Below, one piece after another: positions 1 to 6,274 of a stretch of 12,236 nt of DNA. Numbering within the stretch: position 1 is the first letter of the stretch; each line of letters begins with the position of its first letter. The translations under genes were made by a program, and so were the position numbers. Origin of the DNA: Bacteroidales bacterium. GTDB lineage: Bacteria; Bacteroidota; Bacteroidia; Bacteroidales; UBA932. The notes beneath the pieces were generated by a model. The model saw only the letters and a program-made list of their open reading frames with translations. It made no database searches and was not told the DNA's origin. The stretch is taken from assembly GCA_009784635.1 (NCBI GenBank), contig WRBG01000043.1:1-12236 (forward strand). Direction: 5' to 3'.

Positions 1-35
1 CCGGAACCCATAAAGCCGATGAGGAAGACCAGCAT
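1..35 (-). CDS. aroK: Shikimate kinase, N-terminal end only (runs off left edge)
   Basis: The minus strand from 35 down to 1 reads MLVFLIGFMGSG before the window ends. This is the start of a P-loop kinase: a short hydrophobic beta strand followed by the beginning of a Walker A motif (GxxGxGK[ST]). The form FLIGFMGSGK is typical of shikimate kinases, which phosphorylate shikimate in the chorismate pathway. The ATG (33-35) lies 2 bases after the parC stop codon, so the gene looks like the third member of the parE-parC operon. Only 11 full codons are visible. The family call rests on this motif and on my recollection that aroK follows parC in Bacteroides-type genomes. Another P-loop kinase is possible but less likely. 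Confidence 0.72.
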   Translation of the reverse strand, partial: MLVFLIGFMGS

Positions 36-37
36 GC

Positions 38-2839
38 TTAGAACAGGGTGGGGTTATAGGGGTCAAAGGGTCGGGGAGGAGGAGCGGACTCCGGCGCAAC
101 GGGTTCGGGTGCAACAGGCTTTGGTTCGGGTTCGGGTTTCGGCACGATAGGCTCCGACACAACAGGCTTTGGTTCAACGGACTCTGACGCAACAGGTTCC
201 GGCACAACCGGCTCCGGTTCCGGAGCGGCAAGCGGGTCAGATGGAGAAGGGTCGGGCATTTCCGTATCTTCTTCCGGTTCGGGAAGCTCTTTTTCAAGGG
301 GTTCAATAAACCGGACGGAGGCCACTTCATAGGTGGTCAGCCGTTTGCCTTTGGCGCGAAAACTCTTGGCTCCGATAAATTCTTCCACGTCTATTTTTTC
401 GGGCGGGCGTTTGGCGTGTTTGCCTTTAAATATTATTTCGAGCTGGGGATAGGGGTCTTGAGAAAGCGCCACCAAATAAGAGCCTTCCTGCTCCGATATA
501 TATAGTTGTTGTTGGTTATCAGATGGTTCAAACCCAAAACGCTTGAGGTAAAAAGCGCTTTGTTCTGCGTCAAAATAAACGGCGGCAAAGATTTTTTTGG
601 CGTCGAGTTTTTCTATCTGCAACAATTCTCCGTGGTAGCGATTGCTTAGGTCAAAATTGCTGGTATAAAAACTGCCGTTCTTAAAAATGGCCAAAATGCG
701 TTCTTCTTGTAGAAAATCACCTAAGTATAAGCCCCTTTCATCTGTGTTGAGCCTTTGGATATCGGCATCGAACCAAATCGCCTGTCCGCCCAAGGTAGCC
801 ACCCCTTTCTCTTTAAGTTGTATCTTGTGCACGGAGTTGTGGGTTATTCTGTTTCCTCGAGCGCCCCTTCCTTTGATGGCCAAGTCCCCAAAGGAATATT
901 CGATGATGAGTTTCTTGAGTTTGGGTCGGGGCTTGAGGAATATCTTCAATACTTCGGCTTCGCCGTTGGGATTGGCGGTAAACCAAAGTACCTGAGACCC
1001 CTGCGTTCCTTGGGTAAGGTCGTATTCTTTATCTCTTGTAACTCCTTGTACGGCAAATCGTTTTGCTAATATGGCCCCTGCCTTCCCGTCTCGGTATATG
1101 GCGTTGTAAATGCAGCGTTCGTCGTTCTTTTTAAAAATGGAGGCGTAGATGATTTCTTTGCCTAAAAAGGCTTTTTCGCTGATTTTGCTGACAAGGTATT
1201 TGCCCGATTTGAGGAACACGATGATGTCGTCTATGTCGGAGCAATCGCAGAGGTATTCGGCGTTTTCGTCCCGTTTAAGGTCCATGCCGGCAAATCCTTC
1301 TTCTCGGTTTACATAGAGCTTTGCGTTGGCTATAACCACTTTGACGGCTTCTATGGTTTCAAAGTTGCAGAGTTCGGTACGGCGGGGGAATTGGGCGCCA
1401 TATTTCTTTTTGAGTTGGAGGAAATAGCGAATTACATAATCGTTGAGGTGGGCCAGATGGTTTTCTACCTCCTCGATTTCCTGCTCTACGTTCACAATAT
1501 GCTCGTCCGCTTTTTTGAGGTCAAAGCGGGATATTTTGCGCACGGGTTTTTCTACCAAGCGGTCAATGTCCTTGGCGCTGATGTCTCGGCGCAGCCTGTC
1601 CCTAAATGTTTGGAGGGCGGTTTGCACAGAGGCTAATTGGGCTTCCCAAGAGCGGGCGTCTTTTTCCAATTCTCGGTAGATTTTTTCTTCAAAAAAGATT
1701 TTTTCCAAAGACGAATAGTGCCAGTCGTTATGTAATTCATCCAAACGGATGTTTAATTCCTGCCGGAGCAACGATTTGGTATGCGCGGTATTGTGGCGAA
1801 GGATGTCATGAACGCCCATAAAATGAGGATGGTGGTCCATGATGACGCAGGAATTGGGAGAAATGGAGATTTCGCAGTCGGTAAAAGCGTAGAGGGCGTC
1901 TATGGTTTTATCGGGAGATATATCGCTGGCTAAATGCACCAAGATTTCTGCCTGCCGAGCGGTGTTGTCGTCCAACTTGCGGATTTTGATTTTGCCTTTA
2001 TCGTTGGCTTTAAGAATGGATTCTATGAGGCCCGAAGTGGTTTTGCCAAAGGGAACCTCGGTGATGGAAAGGGTTTTTTTATCTATTTTATGGATGCGGG
2101 CCCGTACTTTGACCGTGCCTTGGCGAAGCCCTTGATTGTATCGGGAGCAATCGGCCAATCCTCCGGTGGGAAAGTCGGGATACAATACAAAATCCTCTCC
2201 CCGGAGTTGGGCAATGGAAGCGTCAATCAGTTCGTTAAAATTGTGGGGCAGAATCTTGGAGGCAAGTCCTACGGCAATCCCTTCTACGCCTTGGGCCAGC
2301 AACAGGGGGAATTTAACCGGAAAATGTATGGGTTCCTGATTGCGTCCGTCGTAAGAATTCATCCATTCGGTGGTTTTGGGGTTAAATACCACTTCGGAGG
2401 CTAATTTGCTTAGGCGGGCTTCGATATAACGGGGCGCGGCGGCGCTGTCTCCGGTAAGGATATTTCCCCAGTTCCCTTGGGTATCTATCAGCAGTTCTTT
2501 TTGTCCCAACTGCACCAAAGCATCTCCTATAGAAGCGTCTCCATGGGGATGAAACTGCATGGTGTGGCCAATGATGTTGGCTACCTTGTTGTAACGCCCG
2601 TCGTCCATACGCTTCATGGAATGGAGGATACGGCGTTGTACCGGCTTGAGTCCATCGTTGATATGAGGCACCGCACGTTCCAAAATTACATAAGAGGCGT
2701 AATCGAGGAACCAGTCTTTGTACATGCCGGTGAGCTTGTAGCGCTTTTCTCCTTCGCGGATGAGTTTATCGTATTTTCCCGAATGTTCTTCCGGAAGGTT
2801 GGCGTCTGTGCTGTCTAATTCAAAATCGTCGTTGTTCAT
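38..2839 (-). CDS. parC: DNA topoisomerase IV subunit A
   Basis: ParC (933 residues) is the DNA cleavage and religation subunit of topoisomerase IV, acting with ParE to decatenate daughter chromosomes. The winged-helix and tower core spans about residues 40-490. The catalytic tyrosine is Tyr138 in AAAPRYIEARL. The quinolone-pocket stretch HPHGDASIGDALVQLGQ begins at His97. A charged, coiled-coil-prone stretch covers about 380-470, and a beta-pinwheel DNA-wrapping domain about 490-845. The pinwheel carries only a degenerate GyrA box (KGRGARG, about 655-665), which together with the adjacent 618-residue ParE favours ParC over GyrA. The last 87 or so residues are a Pro/Glu/Val/Lys low-complexity tail ending in NPTLF. 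The start overlaps the parE stop in an ATGA, implying translational coupling, and GGAG lies 8-9 bases upstream of it. At the position of E. coli GyrA Ser83 there is Ala102; the acidic Asp106 is kept. Confidence 0.95.
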   Translation of the reverse strand: MNNDDFELDSTDANLPEEHSGKYDKLIREGEKRYKLTGMYKDWFLDYASYVILERAVPHINDGLKPVQRRILHSMKRMDDGRYNKVANIIGHTMQFHPHGDASIGDALVQLGQKELLIDTQGNWGNILTGDSAAAPRYIEARLSKLASEVVFNPKTTEWMNSYDGRNQEPIHFPVKFPLLLAQGVEGIAVGLASKILPHNFNELIDASIAQLRGEDFVLYPDFPTGGLADCSRYNQGLRQGTVKVRARIHKIDKKTLSITEVPFGKTTSGLIESILKANDKGKIKIRKLDDNTARQAEILVHLASDISPDKTIDALYAFTDCEISISPNSCVIMDHHPHFMGVHDILRHNTAHTKSLLRQELNIRLDELHNDWHYSSLEKIFFEEKIYRELEKDARSWEAQLASVQTALQTFRDRLRRDISAKDIDRLVEKPVRKISRFDLKKADEHIVNVEQEIEEVENHLAHLNDYVIRYFLQLKKKYGAQFPRRTELCNFETIEAVKVVIANAKLYVNREEGFAGMDLKRDENAEYLCDCSDIDDIIVFLKSGKYLVSKISEKAFLGKEIIYASIFKKNDERCIYNAIYRDGKAGAILAKRFAVQGVTRDKEYDLTQGTQGSQVLWFTANPNGEAEVLKIFLKPRPKLKKLIIEYSFGDLAIKGRGARGNRITHNSVHKIQLKEKGVATLGGQAIWFDADIQRLNTDERGLYLGDFLQEERILAIFKNGSFYTSNFDLSNRYHGELLQIEKLDAKKIFAAVYFDAEQSAFYLKRFGFEPSDNQQQLYISEQEGSYLVALSQDPYPQLEIIFKGKHAKRPPEKIDVEEFIGAKSFRAKGKRLTTYEVASVRFIEPLEKELPEPEEDTEMPDPSPSDPLAAPEPEPVVPEPVASESVEPKPVVSEPIVPKPEPEPKPVAPEPVAPESAPPPRPFDPYNPTLF
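68..290 (-). repeat. Degenerate Pro/Glu repeat encoding the ParC tail
   Basis: This coding stretch specifies units such as EPVAPEP, EPKPVV, SEPIVPKP and EPEPKPVAP, built from repeated short DNA words (plus strand ggttc, ggctc, acaacaggctttggttc). The encoded tail is proline-rich and mostly acidic, without predicted fold, and lies beyond the last pinwheel blade. Such arrays often vary in length between strains by slippage. It is probably a disordered linker ending in the short hydrophobic terminus NPTLF. The function is unknown. Confidence 0.7.
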
Positions 2840-4692
2840 AATTCCATCTCCATTTCCCCTTTGTATTCTTCTTCCATCCTTAGGTTTTCAATGATAAAAT
2901 CTCGGCGGTCCGGGGTATTTTTTCCCATATAAAATTCGAGCAGGTCGTGGATGCTGTCCTCTTTGCTCAGCCGGACGCTGTCTAAGCGAATATGTTCGCC
3001 GATAAAATGGCCAAATTCGTCCGGCGATATTTCTCCAAGTCCTTTAAAGCGTGTGATTTCGGAATGTTCGCCCAACTTAGCCATGGCGCGTTCTCTTTCT
3101 TCTTCGTTGTAGCAATAATGGGTTTCCTTTTTGTTGCGAATCCTAAAAAGAGGGGTCTGGAGGATGTACAGATGCCCTTGACGGATAAGGTCGGGAAAAT
3201 ACATCAAGAAGAAGGTCAGCATCAGCAGGCGGATGTGCATACCGTCTACATCGGCGTCTGTGGCTATGACTACTTTGTTGTAGCGCAGGTTTTCCAAATC
3301 ATCTTCAATATTGAGGGCGGCCCGAAGCAGGCCGAGTTCCTCGTTTCCGTAGACGGTTTTTTTGTCTGTAATAAAGGAATTTAGCGGCTTTCCCTTTAGG
3401 CTGAATACGGCTTGGGTATTTACGTTCCGACTTTTGGTGATAGAGCCGCTGGCCGAATCTCCTTCTGTGATAAAGAGCATGGTCTCGTCGGCCAAATCGT
3501 GTTTATCGTTGTAATGTACGCGGCAATCCCTCAATTTCTTATTGTGTACGCTGGCTTTTTTGGCCCTTTCGCGGGCCTGTTTTTGGAGGCCCGAAATGGC
3601 TTTGCGCTCTTTCTCGGATTCCAATATCTTTTTGAGCAGGGCTTCGGCAGTGGCGGGATTCTTGTGCAGGTAGTTGTTCAAGTGTTCTTTAAGAAAATCG
3701 CTGATAAAGTTGCGCACGGACGGCCCCTCCGGTCCCATTTCTTTGGAGCCTAATTTGGTTTTGGTTTGGTTGTCAAAAATGGGGTCTTGTATGCGGATGC
3801 TGACGGCGGCCACAATGGATTGGCGGACGTCCGAAGGGTCAAAATCGCGCCGGTAGAACTCCTTAATGGTTTTGGAAACGGCTTCGCGAAAGGCCGAAAG
3901 ATGGCTGCCGCCCTGTCTGGTATTTTGGCCGTTGACAAAAGAATAAATACTTTCTCCGTATCCGTTGCCGTGGGTGAGGGCTACTTCTATATCTTCTCCT
4001 TTAAGGTGGATGGGCGGATACAGGGAAGCATCGCTGAGGTTTTCGTTCAGCAAATCCAAAAGTCCGTTTTTAGAGGCAAATTCGGTATTGTTTAATAAGA
4101 TGCGCAGTCCGGTGTTGAGGTAGCTGTAGTTCTTGAGCATCTGTTCTATGAACTCCTCGTTAAGCTGATAAGTTCCAAATATTTCCGCGTCGGGAACAAA
4201 GTGTACCAAGGTACCGTTCTTTTGGTTGCCGGAATCTGTTTGTTCCTTTTGGAGCAGTCCCCGTTCAAAAGAGGCCGACCGGCTCTTTCCATCCCTAAAA
4301 GATTGTATGTAAAAAGACGAAGACAAGGCATTTACGGCCTTGATACCCACCCCGTTTAACCCGACCGACTTTTTAAAGGCCTTGCTGTCGTATTTGGCGC
4401 CGGTATTCATGAGGCCGGCGGCGTCTGTGAGTTTGCCCAAAGGAATGCCCCTCCCGTAGTCGCGCACGCTTACGGCGCCCTCCTCGAGGCCGATTTGGAC
4501 GACTTTTCCGTAACCCATGGCAAACTCGTCAATGGAGTTGTCAATGACTTCTTTGAGCAACACGTATATCCCGTCGTCCGGAGCCGAGCCGTCTCCCGGA
4601 TTGCCCACGTACATTCCGGGGCGTTTGCGTATATGCGTGTGCCATTCAAGGGTTTGAAAGTCTTTTTCTGTATAAGTTTCTGATGCGGTCAT
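2836..4692 (-). CDS. parE: DNA topoisomerase IV subunit B (ATPase)
   Basis: ParE (618 residues) supplies the ATPase and TOPRIM halves of topoisomerase IV. The GHKL ATPase domain (about 1-205) has the catalytic and Mg-binding pair Glu48 and Asn52 in EVIDNSIDE, the DYGRGIP motif (78-84), and the ATP-lid GLNGVGIKAVNALS (111-124). The transducer domain (about 210-385) carries QTKTKL with Gln309 and Lys311, which contact the ATP gamma phosphate in GyrB. The TOPRIM domain has Glu410 in EGDSASGS and Asp479/Asp481/Asp483 in TDADVDGMH, followed by RFKGLGEI (548-555). There is no large proteobacterial GyrB-type insert, and the length fits ParE of Bacteroidota. It is the first gene of parE-parC-aroK. 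The stop codon is nested in the parC start, giving a 4-base overlap. A probable promoter lies 19 bases upstream of the ATG. Confidence 0.95.
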   Translation of the reverse strand: MTASETYTEKDFQTLEWHTHIRKRPGMYVGNPGDGSAPDDGIYVLLKEVIDNSIDEFAMGYGKVVQIGLEEGAVSVRDYGRGIPLGKLTDAAGLMNTGAKYDSKAFKKSVGLNGVGIKAVNALSSSFYIQSFRDGKSRSASFERGLLQKEQTDSGNQKNGTLVHFVPDAEIFGTYQLNEEFIEQMLKNYSYLNTGLRILLNNTEFASKNGLLDLLNENLSDASLYPPIHLKGEDIEVALTHGNGYGESIYSFVNGQNTRQGGSHLSAFREAVSKTIKEFYRRDFDPSDVRQSIVAAVSIRIQDPIFDNQTKTKLGSKEMGPEGPSVRNFISDFLKEHLNNYLHKNPATAEALLKKILESEKERKAISGLQKQARERAKKASVHNKKLRDCRVHYNDKHDLADETMLFITEGDSASGSITKSRNVNTQAVFSLKGKPLNSFITDKKTVYGNEELGLLRAALNIEDDLENLRYNKVVIATDADVDGMHIRLLMLTFFLMYFPDLIRQGHLYILQTPLFRIRNKKETHYCYNEEERERAMAKLGEHSEITRFKGLGEISPDEFGHFIGEHIRLDSVRLSKEDSIHDLLEFYMGKNTPDRRDFIIENLRMEEEYKGEMEMEL

Positions 4693-4701
4693 GCGGGGAT
4701 A

Positions 4702-4878
4702 TTAATCCTGCAAAAGTAATACTTTTTCCCTTCTAAAGAAATCGTCATTGAACGGCTCCATCCACGCAAAGCGCAGGGGAATGTCCGGATAGTTTTCTTG
4801 AAATTTTTTGTATTTGGTTTCCACGGCAAACGGTTGCTCAATCCCACATCGAGCAAGAATGTTTTTCGATATTTTACC
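4702..4878 (-). pseudogene. C-terminal remnant of an unidentified protein gene
   Basis: On the minus strand a frame of 58 codons stays open from just after a TAG (4881-4879) to a TAA (4704-4702). Most of it reads like real protein: PDIPLRFAWMEPFNDDFF preceded by GIEQPFAVETKYKKF, with balanced composition and codons like its neighbours. It has no ATG near its beginning; the only methionine is deep inside, in WMEPF. Its upstream end merges directly into the 33-base palindromic repeat, as if the front of the gene had been replaced. No matching N-terminal half is visible on the far side of the serpin gene. I do not recognise the family. It could instead be non-coding leader that reads open by chance, since it also carries the parE promoter at its end. 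Confidence 0.42.
4711..4741 (-). promoter_or_regulatory. Probable promoter of parE-parC-aroK
   Basis: On the minus strand TACTTTTG (4718-4711) matches the Bacteroidota -7 consensus TAnnTTTG exactly. It follows a TTTC (4741-4738; consensus TTTG) after a 19-base spacer. It ends 18 bases before the parE ATG (4692), giving a very short leader. It lies inside the last codons of the upstream gene remnant, so it may have kept that part of the sequence conserved. Assigned by pattern only. Confidence 0.5.
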
Positions 4879-4932
4879 CTATGCACCGGTAAAAATATCC
4901 GATAATTTACCCCCTGCACCGGTAAAAATATC
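4867..4932. repeat. Two tandem 33-base palindromic repeats
   Basis: The units 4867-4899 and 4900-4932 match at 30 of 33 bases. Each has the plan CGATAwTTTACC, a short spacer around TGCA, then GGTAAAAATATC, so each folds into a hairpin of about 12 pairs with one or two bulges or mismatches. The first unit read from the serpin side begins directly at the serpin stop codon. No T-run follows either hairpin on either strand, so they are not classical intrinsic terminators. They resemble a REP or BIME type intergenic element, possibly blocking read-through or exonucleases between the serpin gene and parE. A half copy occurs at 6252-6274. Confidence 0.85.
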
Positions 4933-4935
4933 GGA

Positions 4936-6180
4936 TTAATCCGGTTCGTCCATTCGCCCCATAAACAGAATCACGCCGGTACTCTTCTCTTTAATCAGAT
5001 AGAGGAAGGGGCGGTTGGCAAAGAACGGAATGGGCTCACTTGGAATTACAGGTCCGACAGAGGTGATACCCTTTCCAACTACCGTAACGGCTGCGGCTTC
5101 GGTACCTTCTTCATTGACCTCTACAAATGTCTTTTGTTTGATATCGGAAACGAACAGATGAGTATCGGAAATATGGGCAAAATCAGCAAGATTCTTATCA
5201 AAAATTCTCAGCATACCCACATTCTCTACCGGCTTATTGAGCGGAATCTCACATTCGACTTTAAACCGCGGCAACTTCAAGTGCACATTACGTTCATGCA
5301 GGTTGTCAACAATATTTTGCCACGTATCATTATCTAAATATTCAACCAATTGGTCAATCGTCATATTATCTGCACCAAGGATGGCCACCATGCTAAACGC
5401 TTGGTTGCCGTAAGGCATCTCTACGCATTGCAGGTATGGGTCGGAGTAATAGGGTAGCGTAGTGGTCTGCTCCATCATGTTTGCCTTTATCGTTTGACCG
5501 TTTTCTTTGGTAAAGTCATCTAATTTGGTATCCTTCTTCTTAAATTCAAACTGCCATTTGCTTTTAAAATAGAGGGCATTGATGAGATACATCACCACAT
5601 CGGGGTGTATGGGTTTTTCGATGATTTCTTCGATTCTGTTCTTGGTTTTATCGGCGCACCACTTATTGATGATGTCGGCAGCGTCGGATTTGCTAAAGTC
5701 AAGCGCCTTTACCACGGCGTCAAAGTACTTTTGGTTGATGTCTATAAAGGGCTGTTTTACAGGAAATCCATCGTGATACCAGATGGAGTTGGCGATGCCG
5801 AGTTGGGTAAGCGGGTCAATGTCCAACAGGGCTTGTATCATTTTTTGGTAATACTCGTTGATTTCGGTGTCGGTAAAATCAGCCATGCCCAGTACCTGCG
5901 CCATTTCGGTGCGGGTATCGCCCGAAGCGCCGTTATACAACATACCCAGCGCCAGATTAAGGCTCAATGGGGAGAAAAAGGTATTGGCTCCTTTCAAAGC
6001 CGATACTTCTTTGAACATCTTAAAGGCAAAACGATTGTCGGCGCTTGCTTTCTCGCCCTGCTTGGTAGTTAATACAATGGGCTTAGCCGGTTCGGGCCGT
6101 TCGCTAATGGTATCGCTTTTACTGCACGCTGCGAGGATAAAAATGAGCGAGGCTAACAAAAGGTAGGATGCTTTTTTCAT
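4936..6180 (-). CDS. Serpin-family protease inhibitor, predicted lipoprotein
   Basis: The product (414 residues from the ATG at 6180) is a serpin, a suicide inhibitor that traps serine or cysteine proteases by inserting its cleaved loop into a beta sheet. The N-terminus MKKASYLLLASLIFILAAC is a lipoprotein signal with lipobox LAAC (Cys19), so the protein is probably lipid-anchored in the envelope. Serpin signatures include NTFFSPLSLNLALGMLYNGASGDT (about 66-89), NALYFKSKW (201-209), the hinge EEGTEAAAV (357-365) and the closing block NRPFLYLIKE...FMGRM (389-410). The Thr360/Ala362-364 hinge is of the inhibitory type. Counting 15 residues from hinge Gly359 gives Thr373-Ser374 as the P1-P1' bond, but the loop seems about 7 residues longer than in alpha-1-antitrypsin, so the true bond is uncertain. 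The frame extends to a TTG at 6189, but the ATG gives the typical MKK lipoprotein start. Several stretches are AT-richer than the neighbours (5161-5220 has 22 G+C in 60). Tannerella miropin is the best-known relative. Confidence 0.93.
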   Translation of the reverse strand: MKKASYLLLASLIFILAACSKSDTISERPEPAKPIVLTTKQGEKASADNRFAFKMFKEVSALKGANTFFSPLSLNLALGMLYNGASGDTRTEMAQVLGMADFTDTEINEYYQKMIQALLDIDPLTQLGIANSIWYHDGFPVKQPFIDINQKYFDAVVKALDFSKSDAADIINKWCADKTKNRIEEIIEKPIHPDVVMYLINALYFKSKWQFEFKKKDTKLDDFTKENGQTIKANMMEQTTTLPYYSDPYLQCVEMPYGNQAFSMVAILGADNMTIDQLVEYLDNDTWQNIVDNLHERNVHLKLPRFKVECEIPLNKPVENVGMLRIFDKNLADFAHISDTHLFVSDIKQKTFVEVNEEGTEAAAVTVVGKGITSVGPVIPSEPIPFFANRPFLYLIKEKSTGVILFMGRMDEPD

Positions 6181-6189
6181 ATAGTTCAA

Positions 6190-6230
6190 TTTTTATGGGT
6201 TTCTCTATATAGATGCAGAAAACCCAAAAA
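6190..6230. promoter_or_regulatory. Imperfect inverted repeat just before the serpin start
   Basis: TTTTTATGGGTTTCTC (from 6190) and GCAGAAAACCCAAAAA (ending 6230) are largely complementary: an AAAAA/TTTTT outer stem, then GGGTTT/AAACCC, around an AT-rich centre. In the serpin mRNA the hairpin would end 9 bases before the ATG and could mask the ribosome site. No T-run follows it on either strand, so a terminator is unlikely. The minus-strand CATTTTTG (6232-6225) is one base from the -7 consensus TAnnTTTG and could be the serpin promoter, but I see no good -33 partner. Confidence 0.35.
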
Positions 6231-6251
6231 TGTTGCATGGAGGTGCGAATA

Positions 6252-6274
6252 TTTTTCGATAATTTACCCTCTGC
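6252..6274. repeat. Half copy of the palindromic repeat
   Basis: This 23-base stretch matches 4862-4884 at 21 of 23 positions, and its inner 18 bases (6257-6274) match 4900-4917 at 17 of 18. All three copies have the same orientation. Only the left arm and the loop are present; the partner arm GGTAAAAATATC is missing, because the sequence passes directly into the M28 stop codon (6275-6277). Together with the tandem copies it brackets the serpin gene. Confidence 0.75.

Noticed and set aside
38..4692. gyrA and gyrB instead of parC and parE
   Set aside because: The A subunit has only a degenerate GyrA box, the two genes overlap in the order parE-parC, and the lengths and motifs (TEGDSASGSITKSRN) fit the Bacteroidota topoisomerase IV pair.
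4689..4919. A 76-codon minus-strand frame starting MQGVNYRIF between the serpin gene and parE
   Set aside because: It starts inside the palindromic repeat, overlaps the parE start, and its sequence has poor protein character; the remnant in another frame of the same strand (PDIPLRFAWMEPF) is more convincing.
4867..4932. CRISPR array or classical rho-independent terminator
   Set aside because: There are only two units with no unique spacers between them, so it is not CRISPR; no T-run follows either hairpin on either strand, so it is not a classical terminator.
6181..6189. TTG start at 6189 giving the serpin three extra residues
   Set aside because: The ATG at 6180 gives the normal MKK lipoprotein signal; the TTG is a rarer start and adds nothing conserved.
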